The notes beneath the pieces are model-generated. The model ran no database searches. It had not been told where the DNA came from and worked only from the letters and a program-made list of their open reading frames with translations. Below are positions 25,156-34,015 of a DNA stretch of 64,000 bases, in pieces (within the stretch, counting starts at the first letter, position 1; each line of letters starts with the position of its first letter). The stretch comes from Candidatus Didemnitutus sp. (GTDB lineage Bacteria; Verrucomicrobiota; Verrucomicrobiia; Opitutales; Opitutaceae). The DNA lies in assembly GCA_019634575.1 (NCBI GenBank), contig JAHCAY010000001.1:3348001-3412000 (forward strand), read 5' to 3'. A program made the position numbers and the translations under genes.

Positions 25156-28146
25156 ATGAAACTCTCTGCATTGTCCCAGCGCCGTATCCATTGGCTGAAT
25201 CTTCCGAGCGCCATCCTTATGATGCTCCTCCAGCGCGCGCCGACAGTTGCGCTCGCCGTGGCGGACGAGATCGTGGCGACGCCTGCGCTGGGCAACGTTC
25301 TCCGGTCGGCGTTCGCCGTGGCGGCGACGCTCGGCACCGTCAACAGCGTCGTTGGAGCGACACCACTGGTGCCTTCGAGCGGCACCGCCACCGGGATCTC
25401 CGTTGCCACCGGAGCCTCCGTCAACGTCTTCTACACGGTCAACGGCACCCAGACCCCGCCGATGTCGTGGAGCGTCAGCGGCAATTTTCCGCCCGGACTG
25501 AATTTCTCCGGACTGACCAGCGATGGCAGCGTGAACGTCACGACACTGCAGCTCTCCGGAACGCCGACGCTCGCCGGCAGCTATAGTGTCAGGATTTTCG
25601 CTTACGAGTTCGCGAATGAAGGCGGCATCTCCTCGCCGGCTTACAACTACACCATCACCGTTACCGGCGGCAGCACGTCGACGGCTCCCAGCTTCACCAT
25701 CCAACCCGCCAGCCAGACCGTCACCGCAGGGGCGGCGGTGACATTCACCGCGGCCGCGAGCGGCAATCCCACGCCGACATTCCAGTGGCGCAAGGACGGC
25801 AACAACCTCGCCGGCGCGACGAACGCGACGTTCACGATCGCCAGCGCAGCCGCGGGCGACGCCGGCGGCTACACGGTCGTGGCGACGAACTCCGCCGGCT
25901 CCGCCACCAGCAACAGTGCGACGCTGACCGTGAACGCGGCCAACGCGGCCCCTGTCATCACCACGCAGCCATCCGGCCAGCCGAACATACCGCCAGGCAG
26001 TTCGATCGTCCTGTCGGTCCGCGCCACCGGTGTCCCGGCCCCCACTTATCAATGGAGGAAGGACGGCAACGCCATCGCCGGCGCGACCAATCAGGATCTC
26101 GCCATCAACAACGTCACGGCGAACGATGCCGGCAGCTACACCGTCGTGGTTACGAATTCCGTCGGCTCCGTCACCAGCGATGCGGCCGTCCTGACCGTGG
26201 CCGCCGCTGCTAGCGCGCCCGCGATCACCACGCAGCCCGCAGACCGATCGAGCGTCATCGGCGGTTCGGTTACATTCACCGTCGTCGCCACCGGCAATCC
26301 GACGCCGACGTTCCAGTGGCGCAAGGACGGCAACAACCTCGCGGGCGCCACGACCGCCAGTTTCACGATCGCGAGCGTGGCGGCAGGCGATGCGGGCACC
26401 TACACGGTGGTGGCGACGAACTCCGCCGGCACGGCCACGAGTAACGGCGCGACGCTCACCATCACCGCAACGGACGTCGCGCCCGAGATCACTTCGAGTC
26501 CGAGCGGACAGATCGCCACGCTCGGCAGTTCGGTGACTTTCACTGTCACCGCCACCGGCAGCCCGGCGCCGACCTTCCAATGGCGGAAGGACGGCAACAA
26601 CATTGCCGGCGCCACCAACGCGTCGTTCACGATCGCGAGCGTCACGTTGAACGACGTCGGCCACTACTCGGCCACGGCGACGAACTCGCTCGGCACCGTG
26701 GTCAGCGGTTCAGCCACGCTCACGGTCAGCACGACGGCGTCGCGGCACCTCAACGACGTCACCGTCACCAGCGGACACGGCACGACGTTGAGTGCCGGCA
26801 GCGTGACCGGCTCGGTGAAATGGCAGATATCCACCAACGGCGGCTCGACCTGGACCGACCTCGCCGATGGCGGCAGCTACAGCGGCGTCACGACCGCGAC
26901 ACTCGCGATCGCAAATGTCGGCACGTCGCTCTCGGGCGCGCAGTATCGCTTCGTCGCGTCGAATGGCGGCGTCGTTTCCACCAGCAACGGCGCCACACTC
27001 ACCGTGGCGTCGGTCTTTTTCCCGTTCCCGACCGGCATCGGCGTCGACGGCTCCGGCAATCTTTTCGTCGCCGACGCGAACGCCGATACGGTGCAGAAAA
27101 TCAATTCGTCCAACCAGGTCAGCCTTCTCGCCGGCACGGCCAATTCCGCCGGCACGACCGACGGATCCGGCTCCGCTGCACGATTCAACCAGCCGAACGG
27201 CGTCGTCGTTCTCTCCAACGGCGGCCTCGTCGTCGCCGACACCGCGAACGCCACGCTTCGCGCGATCGATGCGAACGGCGCTGTGACGACGCTTGCCGGT
27301 GCGAGCGGCAGTCGCGGCGGCGCTGACGGCACGGGCACGGCTGCGACATTCTCGGCGCCCGTCGGCGTCACGCGCGACAGCAGCGGTGTGTTATTCGTCG
27401 CCGATTCGATGAATCACACGATCCGTCGTGTCACGTCAGGAGGCGCGGTCACGACTTTCGCCGGCAGTGCAGGCGCACAAGGCACGGCCGACGGCACCGG
27501 CGCGGCGGCGCGCTTCAACTTGCCGAACGGCGTCGCGGTCGATGCGAACGGTGTGGTCTTTGTCGCCGACACGACGAACAACACGATCCGTCGCATCGGC
27601 ACCGACGGCACGGCCAGCACGCTCGCCGGCCTCGCGGGTGTCAGCGGCTTCGATAACGGCACAGGCATCGCTGCGCTCTTCAATCGCCCGATGGCTCTCG
27701 TGGTCGACGGCTCCGGCAACCTGTTCGTCGCCGACACCGGGAACTCGACGATCCGCAAAGTCACCGCGGCGGGCGTCGTCACGACTTTTGCGGGCACGGC
27801 TGGCATCGCGGGCATTGCCGACGGTGCGGGCGCCGATGCGCTCTTCAACCAGCCGCAGGCGCTCGCGGTCGACAGTGCGGGCAATCTCTACGTCGCCGAT
27901 ACCGGCAACGCCGCGATCCGGAAAATCACGCTCGCGGGCGTCGTCACCACGCTCACGCTCACCGCGGCGCCGGCGCCGACGCCCACCCCGACGCCCACTC
28001 CCGCGCCCGCGCCCGCGCCGAATCCGTCGACGGGCGGTGGTGGTGGCGGTGGCGGCGGTGCGCCGAGCGTGTGGCTGCCGCTCAGTGCGACGCTGCTGCT
28101 CGCTTTGCGCCAGCGCCGCCGCTCGCGGCTCGCGCGACGCGAATAG
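25156..28146 (+). CDS. Ig-like/NHL-repeat surface protein with GlyGly-CTERM-like tail, cassette copy A
   Basis: 996 residues from ATG 25156. A hydrophobic N-terminal domain of ~75 residues (two hydrophobic stretches, then VLRSAFAVAATLGTVNSVVG followed by AT) precedes a putative-Ig-type domain, four I-set-like Ig domains each with the WRKDGN core (about 185-540), a further beta domain, and about six NHL repeats (GNLFVADTGNSTIRKV type) that would form a propeller. A Pro/Thr linker, nine Gly, a hydrophobic segment and RQRRRSRLARR end the protein, as in GlyGly-CTERM (rhombosortase) substrates. Asn63-Thr69 (NSVVGAT) resembles a flavin-attachment motif. Paralogue of the protein at 34016. Confidence 0.88.
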   Translation: MKLSALSQRRIHWLNLPSAILMMLLQRAPTVALAVADEIVATPALGNVLRSAFAVAATLGTVNSVVGATPLVPSSGTATGISVATGASVNVFYTVNGTQTPPMSWSVSGNFPPGLNFSGLTSDGSVNVTTLQLSGTPTLAGSYSVRIFAYEFANEGGISSPAYNYTITVTGGSTSTAPSFTIQPASQTVTAGAAVTFTAAASGNPTPTFQWRKDGNNLAGATNATFTIASAAAGDAGGYTVVATNSAGSATSNSATLTVNAANAAPVITTQPSGQPNIPPGSSIVLSVRATGVPAPTYQWRKDGNAIAGATNQDLAINNVTANDAGSYTVVVTNSVGSVTSDAAVLTVAAAASAPAITTQPADRSSVIGGSVTFTVVATGNPTPTFQWRKDGNNLAGATTASFTIASVAAGDAGTYTVVATNSAGTATSNGATLTITATDVAPEITSSPSGQIATLGSSVTFTVTATGSPAPTFQWRKDGNNIAGATNASFTIASVTLNDVGHYSATATNSLGTVVSGSATLTVSTTASRHLNDVTVTSGHGTTLSAGSVTGSVKWQISTNGGSTWTDLADGGSYSGVTTATLAIANVGTSLSGAQYRFVASNGGVVSTSNGATLTVASVFFPFPTGIGVDGSGNLFVADANADTVQKINSSNQVSLLAGTANSAGTTDGSGSAARFNQPNGVVVLSNGGLVVADTANATLRAIDANGAVTTLAGASGSRGGADGTGTAATFSAPVGVTRDSSGVLFVADSMNHTIRRVTSGGAVTTFAGSAGAQGTADGTGAAARFNLPNGVAVDANGVVFVADTTNNTIRRIGTDGTASTLAGLAGVSGFDNGTGIAALFNRPMALVVDGSGNLFVADTGNSTIRKVTAAGVVTTFAGTAGIAGIADGAGADALFNQPQALAVDSAGNLYVADTGNAAIRKITLAGVVTTLTLTAAPAPTPTPTPTPAPAPAPNPSTGGGGGGGGGAPSVWLPLSATLLLALRQRRRSRLARRE

Positions 28147-28156
28147 TCGGACAACG

Positions 28157-28201
28157 CGGCGGAGCGAAAGCCGGGGAGTCCTCGCGCCTTTCGTTCCGCC
28201 G
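28157..28201 (+). terminator. Long stem-loop after Ig/NHL gene A
   Basis: CGGCGGAGCGAAAG (28157-28170) pairs with CTTTCGTTCCGCCG (28188-28201), 14 bp with one G-T, loop of 17. It starts 10 bases after the stop codon. The T tract is weak (GTTCTTCC), so termination may be inefficient. Confidence 0.55.
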
Positions 28202-28331
28202 GTTCTTCCGTTGCGCCGTCCTGCAGCACGGAAAGTGCGGCTCCCCGGAGGCCCATGAGCGCCCGGCTTCAGCGCGCCGCACCGTTTTTGCGCGCTTGCC
28301 AAGCGGTGCGCGTTGGGAGCAGTCATGCGGC

Positions 28332-29012
28332 GTGCGAATCCTCGTGCTCGAAGACGAGCAACAACTTGCGCGCCACATCGTGAGCGCGTTGACGCGCCAT
28401 GGCCACGTGGCGAACGCCGAGCACGACGGCCATGCGGGAGTGCGACGTGCGCTTGCGGATCATCCCGATTTGATCGTGCTCGATCTGACTCTACCGGGAC
28501 TCGACGGGTTCGGCGTGTTGGCGCAGGTGCGCGCGGCGGGCGCCGCCGCGCGGGTGCTGATGCTCACCGCGCGCGGTGAAGTTGAGCATCGCGTGGCGGG
28601 GCTGCGTGCCGGGGCGGACGACTATCTGGCGAAGCCGTTCGCGATGGACGAATTGCTCGCGCGGATCGAGGCGCTCGGCCGTCGCGGCACGGCGCCGACG
28701 GCGGAGGATTTGCTGGCGGTCGCGGATCTTCGCGTCGATGCGCACCGGCGCACGGTCACGCGCAACGGCGTGCCGGTCGAGTTGTCCCCGCGCGAGTTCG
28801 ATCTGTTGATCGTCCTGATGCAGGAGCCGGGGCGCGTGTTTTCGCGGGGCGAGATCTGCGAACGCGTTTGGCAGCGCGAGCACGATTATCACACGCGGAC
28901 GGTGGAGATTTTTATCGGCCGGTTGCGCAAGAAGATCGACGCGAGCGGTCCGGCGCTGATTCACACGATTCGGTCGGTCGGTTATACGTTGCGCGCGCCG
29001 TCTCGCGAATGA
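28332..29012 (+). CDS. OmpR-family response regulator, cassette copy B
   Basis: 226 residues from GTG 28332 (reads MRILVLEDEQQLARH). Receiver with phospho-acceptor Asp51 in VLDLTLPGLDG, LTARGE and the Lys of DDYLAKPF; winged helix with LSPREFDLLIVLMQEPGRVF and HTIRSVGYTL. Nearly collinear with the regulator at 20645, including the short linker, so the two may recognise related sites. The stop overlaps the kinase start (ATGA). In-frame sequence upstream of GTG has no family similarity. Confidence 0.94.
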   Translation: MRILVLEDEQQLARHIVSALTRHGHVANAEHDGHAGVRRALADHPDLIVLDLTLPGLDGFGVLAQVRAAGAAARVLMLTARGEVEHRVAGLRAGADDYLAKPFAMDELLARIEALGRRGTAPTAEDLLAVADLRVDAHRRTVTRNGVPVELSPREFDLLIVLMQEPGRVFSRGEICERVWQREHDYHTRTVEIFIGRLRKKIDASGPALIHTIRSVGYTLRAPSRE

Positions 29013-30781
29013 CGCCCGAAAACACCGCTCCTCCGTTTCCGGCGAATACGCCGAATCGTTTCCGCTGGCGCCTGCAGTTGACCATCATGGCGGTGGTCTC
29101 GGTCGTCACCGTGGTGGTGCTCTGGTTTGCGCAGCGGCGCATGGAGCAGACGGCAGAGCAGGGGCTCACGCGTGAGTTCCAGCAGACTTTCGAGGCGTTG
29201 CGCAGCGTCCAGGAAACGCGGCGGGCGGAGCTGGTGGAGCGCTGCCGCGGGCTCGTGGAACGCCTGCGCGTCCCGTCGGAACGGGATTTTCGCGAGCGGA
29301 TTTACGCCTATGGCGTGGAGGTGCTGGGCGATGTGATCGAACGCGACGAGACGTCCGGCGCAAAAATGGAGCAGCGATTCCATGTCGAGTTCGTCCGCTT
29401 CCTCGAGCCGGACGGACGCCTGATCGAGCCTCCGGCGGGCGCCGGGGTCGGTGAACTCACGCCGATGGAAGAGGGGCAGTTGGTGTTGCGGGATTTTTCC
29501 GGTGTGGAGCCGCAGTTCGGCTACCTGCTCCGCGAACAGGGCGACCTGGATGGTCCGATTTACGACGTGATCGCGCTGCCGGTGGTGAATGTGCGCGACG
29601 GTCGCGTCGTCGCGGTGCTCGTGCTCGGCTTCGAGCCGGCGAAGCACTCGTTGTCGCCGAAGGCGCCGCGGGAAGACACGATTTCCGGGGTGTGGACGCA
29701 GGGCAGGGTGTTCCTGCTCGGGCTCCCGCCCTTCGAGGAGCAGAACGTCGCGGACGCGGTGAATCGCGCGCTGTCGAAGCAGAGCGTGCCGGTGCGACCC
29801 TTGCCGGTGACGGTCGCGGGCATGCCGCGTTTGCTGCTGATGCAGTGTCTGAACGTCGGCTCGATCTACCCGCCGGCTTACGAGGTGGGGCTCTACTCGC
29901 TCGAGAAAATGCGGGCGCTGCAGTGGCAGTTGCGCTGGCAAGTGCTCGGCGCTGGCGGGCTCGTGTTGTTGCTGGCGATGGGCTTCAGCCACCTGATGGC
30001 GGCCCGGTTCGCGCGGCCGATGGAAGAGCTCGTTCAGCTCTCCGCTGAAAATCGCGCGCGCCGCCGGCACGCGGAAGAAGCGCTGGCGCTGACGACGGAG
30101 GGCTTGCGCCGCGCCGCGCGTTTCTCGGCGGACGCATCGCATCAGCTGAAAACGCCCGTGGCAGTGCTCCGCTCGGGTCTGGAGGAGCTGCGGGTGAAGG
30201 AGCGTTTATCGAAGAACGCGGCGCGGGAGGTGCAGGCGTTGATCGCACAGACGTCGCGACTGTCGTCGTTGATCGACGACCTGTTGCTGCTCTCGCGGAT
30301 GGATGCCGGGCGATTGGAAATCCAGTTCGGCGAGATCAATCTCGTGCGTCTCGTCGAAGGTGTGCTCGACGATCACAGCGTGCGCCCCGATCCGCTCGGT
30401 CTGCTGACGAAAACCGATTTGCCGCCGCACTTGCTGGTGCGCGGCGACGCACGCTACCTGACGCTCGTGATCGAGAACCTCCTCGAGAACGCCGCGAAAT
30501 ACAACCGCCTCGGCGGAGTGATTGTCGTGCGTGCGGCGCGGCGCGATGGCTGGATCGAGCTCACGATCGGCAACACCACGCGGCACCCGATTCCGCTCGC
30601 GGATCAGGCGCGGATTTTCGACCGCTTCAGTCGCGGAAACATGGGCGAGAACATCCCGGGCTATGGTCTCGGGCTGAATCTCGCGCGCGAACTCGCGCGC
30701 TTGCACCAGGGCGACGTCGAGCTGCTGCGCTCCGACGAGGAGTGGACGGAGTTCGTCGTGCGGCTCGCCGCAGCCGATTGA
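29009..30781 (+). CDS. Sensor histidine kinase, cassette copy B
   Basis: 590 residues from ATG 29009. TM1 LQLTIMAVVSVVTVVVLWFA, an unrecognised periplasmic region of ~270 residues ending in YPPAYEVGLYSLEKM (the copy A kinase has YPPAYEVCAYPLDDL), TM2 VLGAGGLVLLLAMGFSHL, then HisKA with His378 in FSADASHQLKTPVAVLRSG. ATPase N box LLENAAKYN; the G1 box reads IGNTTRHPIP, so neither the Asp nor the second Gly of DxGxG is present; G2 is GYGLGLNLARELARLHQGD. ATP binding in the copy A kinase and here uses a non-standard G1, which might reduce activity. Confidence 0.92.
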   Translation: MTPENTAPPFPANTPNRFRWRLQLTIMAVVSVVTVVVLWFAQRRMEQTAEQGLTREFQQTFEALRSVQETRRAELVERCRGLVERLRVPSERDFRERIYAYGVEVLGDVIERDETSGAKMEQRFHVEFVRFLEPDGRLIEPPAGAGVGELTPMEEGQLVLRDFSGVEPQFGYLLREQGDLDGPIYDVIALPVVNVRDGRVVAVLVLGFEPAKHSLSPKAPREDTISGVWTQGRVFLLGLPPFEEQNVADAVNRALSKQSVPVRPLPVTVAGMPRLLLMQCLNVGSIYPPAYEVGLYSLEKMRALQWQLRWQVLGAGGLVLLLAMGFSHLMAARFARPMEELVQLSAENRARRRHAEEALALTTEGLRRAARFSADASHQLKTPVAVLRSGLEELRVKERLSKNAAREVQALIAQTSRLSSLIDDLLLLSRMDAGRLEIQFGEINLVRLVEGVLDDHSVRPDPLGLLTKTDLPPHLLVRGDARYLTLVIENLLENAAKYNRLGGVIVVRAARRDGWIELTIGNTTRHPIPLADQARIFDRFSRGNMGENIPGYGLGLNLARELARLHQGDVELLRSDEEWTEFVVRLAAAD

Positions 30782-30839
30782 ATCGGGGGCATCCGGCCGG
30801 CGTCCGTCGGCGCGTCGGAGATGTCACCGGAGCGAAATG

Positions 30840-30855
30840 GTAACGCCGAGGTTAC
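30840..30855. promoter_or_regulatory. Candidate operator B (GTAAC-N6-GTTAC)
   Basis: GTAAC-GCCGAG-GTTAC, with flanking G and C making a 6-bp inverted arm GGTAAC/GTTACC. It sits in the 256-base gap between the copy B kinase and DUF3570, 198 bases before the DUF3570 start. I saw nothing else defensible in this gap. Confidence 0.6.
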
Positions 30856-31037
30856 CTTAATCTAGTTGGCCCGCTGCGGAGTGAAACTAAGCCCGCATGC
30901 GTTCCCCGTCAGGGCCGAACGGCATGCTACTCTCTCCTCAGTTTCCTGGTTTTCTCCGCCACGTGGTGGGCGGGCGGATCTGCGCTGAGATCGAGGGAGG
31001 CACGGAGGAATCAAGTTGGCGCCCCGATTTTTCTCCC

Positions 31038-32198
31038 ATGTCGCACTCACAACGCCCCGTCTTCACTCCTGCGCTGCTTCTCGCCGGTGTCCTCTTTCTC
31101 CTGCAGCCGCGCAATGCGCGCGCGGAGTCGACCGTCACCTACAAATACGAGGATTACCGCGAGTCGGCCGGCCGTGTCGGCGTCCAGGCGCAATACGGCC
31201 TCATCGAGCAATCGCTCGGCACCGACGCCAAGCTCAAGCTCACCGGCGTCATCGACTCCATCGCCGGCGCCACTCCCACCGGCGAGGCGCCCGCGACCGC
31301 CGGCGGCGACGTGCCGCTCACCCAGATGCATGAGCGGCGCAAGGCGTGGACGCTCGACTACTCCCATCAGTTCGGCCGCACCAACTACGCCGTCGGCCTC
31401 GCCAACTCCCGCGAGAGCGACTACGTCTCCAACGGCGCGTCGCTGAACACGCTCACCGACTTCAACGACAAGAACACGTCGCTCCTCCTCGGCCTCAGTC
31501 TCACCGACGACACCATCCGCGTCTTCTATCAGGACGACCGCGTGAAGAAAAAGGGGTGGGACGCCGTCGTCGGCCTCAACCAGCTCATCGATCCGAAGAC
31601 GTCGCTCTCGCTCAACCTCAGCTTCGGTCACGTTTCCGGCTACCAGAGCGATCCCTACAAGATCATCACCAAGAGCACCGAGCTGCTCCCCGGCGTCTTC
31701 CTGCCGCTCACGTTCCCCGAAAACCGCCCGGACAAACGCAACAAGTGGATCGTCTACGCCGGCCTCAACCACGCGGTCGATTCCCTGAACGGCGCGCTCG
31801 ACGCCAGCTATCGCCTCTACCACGACTCCTTCGGCACCACGAGCCACACGCTCAATGCCGCCTGGTTCCAGAAGCTCGGCCCGCACTTCATCCTCATCCC
31901 GAGCGTGCGCCTCTACCAGCAAGGTCAGGCGGATTTCTACCACGTCACTCTCACCGGCACCAACATCGTGCCGGGTGACCTTCCGAACCCCGCCGGCCCG
32001 TTCTTCTCGGCCGACTACCGCCTCTCCAAGCTCCGCAGCGTCAACCTCGGCCTGAAGCTCGTCTGGAATCCCACCGAGCATGTCCACGTCGACCTCGCCT
32101 TCGACCGTTACGACATCAGTGGTCGCGACAGCCTCACCTCCGCCAGCGCCTACCCGACCGCCAACATCGTCACCGGCGGTGTCAGCTTCACCTGGTGA
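31038..32198 (+). CDS. DUF3570 outer-membrane protein, cassette copy B
   Basis: 386 residues from ATG 31038; an in-frame start at 30897 would bury the signal peptide (FTPALLLAGVLFLLQPRNARA). Mature part begins STVTYKYEDYRESAGRVGV, shares LNTLTDFNDKNTSLLLG and YRLYHDSFGTTSHTL with copy A, and ends GGVSFTW. Residues 73-79 read DSIAGAT, equivalent in position to DAIVGAT of copy A. Nucleotide divergence from copy A is large, so the duplication is not recent. Followed after 22 bases by the apbE-like gene. Confidence 0.88.
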   Translation: MSHSQRPVFTPALLLAGVLFLLQPRNARAESTVTYKYEDYRESAGRVGVQAQYGLIEQSLGTDAKLKLTGVIDSIAGATPTGEAPATAGGDVPLTQMHERRKAWTLDYSHQFGRTNYAVGLANSRESDYVSNGASLNTLTDFNDKNTSLLLGLSLTDDTIRVFYQDDRVKKKGWDAVVGLNQLIDPKTSLSLNLSFGHVSGYQSDPYKIITKSTELLPGVFLPLTFPENRPDKRNKWIVYAGLNHAVDSLNGALDASYRLYHDSFGTTSHTLNAAWFQKLGPHFILIPSVRLYQQGQADFYHVTLTGTNIVPGDLPNPAGPFFSADYRLSKLRSVNLGLKLVWNPTEHVHVDLAFDRYDISGRDSLTSASAYPTANIVTGGVSFTW

Positions 32199-32220
32199 AC
32201 CCGCTCCCGCGTCGCCAACC

Positions 32221-33201
32221 GTGATCGCCACCGCGCCCAGTTCGCATCGCATCCCGCCCCCCGCCGACGTCACCGACGGCGGGCCGCTGCGCTCGCTCGT
32301 GCTCCGCGCGCTCGGCACGCATTGCGAGGTGCGCTATGCGCCGCCCTCGGACGCCGTGGCGACGGTTTTCGAGCGCGACGTGCGCGCGTGGGTCGAGCGC
32401 TTCGAGGCGCGCTACTCGCGTTTCCGCGCCGAGAGCATCGTCTCCCGTATCAACGCCGCCGCCGGCTCGTGGGTGGAGATCGACGCCGAGACCGAGCAGA
32501 TGCTCGACATCTGCGCCTCGCTTCACGCGCTGACCGGCGGCATCCTCGATGTCACGGCCGGATCGCTGCTGCGCCTCTGGAATTTCCGCACCCCGCTGCC
32601 GCAGGTGCCCGTGCCCGCCACCGTGGCCGCCGTGCGCGCGAGCGTCGGCTGGCCCAAGGTCGAGCGCGACGCCGGCCGTGTGCGCCTGCGCGCCGGCATG
32701 GCGCTCGACTTCGGCGGCTGGGGCAAGGAGTGGGCCGTCGACCTGGTCGCCGAACTCGCGCGCCAAGCCGGCGTGCGCGATGCGTTGATCGACTTCGGTC
32801 ACGATATCCGCGTCCTCGGCACGCCGCCCGGCCGGCCCGCGTGGCACATCGGGCTGGAGGATCCGCAGTCCCCCGGCCAGCACCGCGGCAGCATTGCGCT
32901 GCCCGCCGGCCGGGGCGTCGCCTCCTCGGGCGACTATATCCGCCAGTTCACCTTCGCCGGTCGCCGCTACGGTCACATCGTCGATCCGCGCGACGGCTAC
33001 CCGGTCGCGCACGGACTTCGTCAAGTCACCGTGATCGCGGAGAACTGCTTCATGGCCGGCGTGCTCTCCACCACCGCCTTCGTGCTCGGTCCGCGGGCCG
33101 GGCTGGAGTTCATCCAACGCTTCCCCGGCGCCGAGGCGCTGCTCGTCACCGAAAACGACCGCGCGCAAACGCGCGGCTTCTGGAATTATGTCGTCACGTA
33201 A
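32221..33201 (+). CDS. ApbE-like FAD:protein FMN transferase, cassette copy B
   Basis: 326 residues from GTG 32221, the first in-frame start after the DUF3570 stop. Same length and layout as copy A: ALGTHCEVRY, FEARYSRF, LDFGGWGKEWAVD, GDYIRQF, GHIVDPRDGYP. The usual Asp of the C-terminal ADALxTA motif is again Gly280 (AGVLSTT), and the GGN of typical ApbE is GHD here and GRD in copy A. No signal peptide or lipobox. The shared substitutions mark a subfamily tied to DUF3570 cassettes. Overlaps the TlpA gene by 14 bases. Confidence 0.88.
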   Translation: MIATAPSSHRIPPPADVTDGGPLRSLVLRALGTHCEVRYAPPSDAVATVFERDVRAWVERFEARYSRFRAESIVSRINAAAGSWVEIDAETEQMLDICASLHALTGGILDVTAGSLLRLWNFRTPLPQVPVPATVAAVRASVGWPKVERDAGRVRLRAGMALDFGGWGKEWAVDLVAELARQAGVRDALIDFGHDIRVLGTPPGRPAWHIGLEDPQSPGQHRGSIALPAGRGVASSGDYIRQFTFAGRRYGHIVDPRDGYPVAHGLRQVTVIAENCFMAGVLSTTAFVLGPRAGLEFIQRFPGAEALLVTENDRAQTRGFWNYVVT

Positions 33202-33712
33202 ACTCCCCGCCCTCCTCGCCGCCGGACTCCTCATCCTCGGCGTTCTCGCGTCCTCGGCGCGCGCCCAGCTTGCGCGTGGCGACGCTTTTCCCGATCTCGC
33301 CGCCGCGCAGCTCGAGGGCGCGCTGCCCGTCACGCAAGGTCGCGTCGTGCTCGTGGATTTCTGGGCCTCGTGGTGCGCGCCGTGCAAGGCATCGTTTCCC
33401 GCTCTCGGCCAGGTCCACCGCGACTACGATGCGCGCGGCGTCACCATCGTCGCCGTCAGCGAGGACGACAAGGCGAAGGACTACGCCGCATTCCTGAAGA
33501 AATACGCGCCGCCCTTCGCGACTGTGCGCGACGCCGCCCACAAGCTCGCCGGCGCCGTGAAGGTGCCCGCCATGCCCACGACGCTCGTCCTCGGCCGCGA
33601 CGGTCGCGTGCGCGCCGTTTTCACCGGTTACCACGGCGAGGAAACCGAGAAATCGCTTCGCGCCGCGTTGGATGCCGCGCTCGCCGAACCCTCCGCTAAT
33701 CCCTCCCGATGA
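33188..33712 (+). CDS. TlpA/ResA-like thioredoxin, cassette copy B
   Basis: 174 residues from ATG 33188. Signal peptide KLPALLAAGLLILGVLASSARA, thioredoxin fold with WASWCAPC, central insert (IVAVSEDDKAKDYAAFLKKY) and cis-Pro in VPAMPT. Periplasmic thiol-disulfide exchange is expected. The start overlaps the apbE-like gene and the stop overlaps the DUF4266 start (ATGA), so the four genes are almost certainly one transcript. Confidence 0.93.
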   Translation: MSSRKLPALLAAGLLILGVLASSARAQLARGDAFPDLAAAQLEGALPVTQGRVVLVDFWASWCAPCKASFPALGQVHRDYDARGVTIVAVSEDDKAKDYAAFLKKYAPPFATVRDAAHKLAGAVKVPAMPTTLVLGRDGRVRAVFTGYHGEETEKSLRAALDAALAEPSANPSR

Positions 33713-33945
33713 AATCCCGACTTCTCCGTCTCGCGCTCGCCGCGACCGCCGCCGCTGCCGCCATGCTGGGCAGCGGTTGCTCCACTCCGCACGTGCAACC
33801 CTGGGAGCGTGCGACGCTGGCCGACTATACCATGCGTCCTGATCGCGATCCGCTTCAGACCGCCATGACCGAGCACATCTATTTCTCCCGCGAAGCCTCC
33901 TCGGGCGGGCGCGGTGTCGGCGGCAGCGGTTGCGGTTGCAACTGA
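33709..33945 (+). CDS. DUF4266 mini-lipoprotein, cassette copy B
   Basis: 78 residues. N-terminal hydrophobic segment ends LGSGC, a slightly atypical lipobox with the Leu one place early. The mature ~55 residues keep the family blocks YTMRPDRDPL, EHIYFSREA, GGRGVGGSG and the final CGCN. The strong conservation of so small a protein between two diverged cassettes points to a specific role, for example metal binding or acting as a thiol shuttle for the TlpA protein encoded just before it. Confidence 0.86.
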   Translation: MKSRLLRLALAATAAAAAMLGSGCSTPHVQPWERATLADYTMRPDRDPLQTAMTEHIYFSREASSGGRGVGGSGCGCN

Positions 33946-34015
33946 GTCGCGCGGCTTTTTCCGACCCGATCTTTCACGCAACTCCTGTCCGGTCCTTCGG
34001 GGCCGCGCCCTTCCC

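Noticed and set aside
27960..28070. Short tandem CCGACGCCC/GCGCCC runs as a possible CRISPR or VNTR
   Set aside because: They encode the Pro/Thr/Ala linker and Gly run of the Ig/NHL protein; no spacers.
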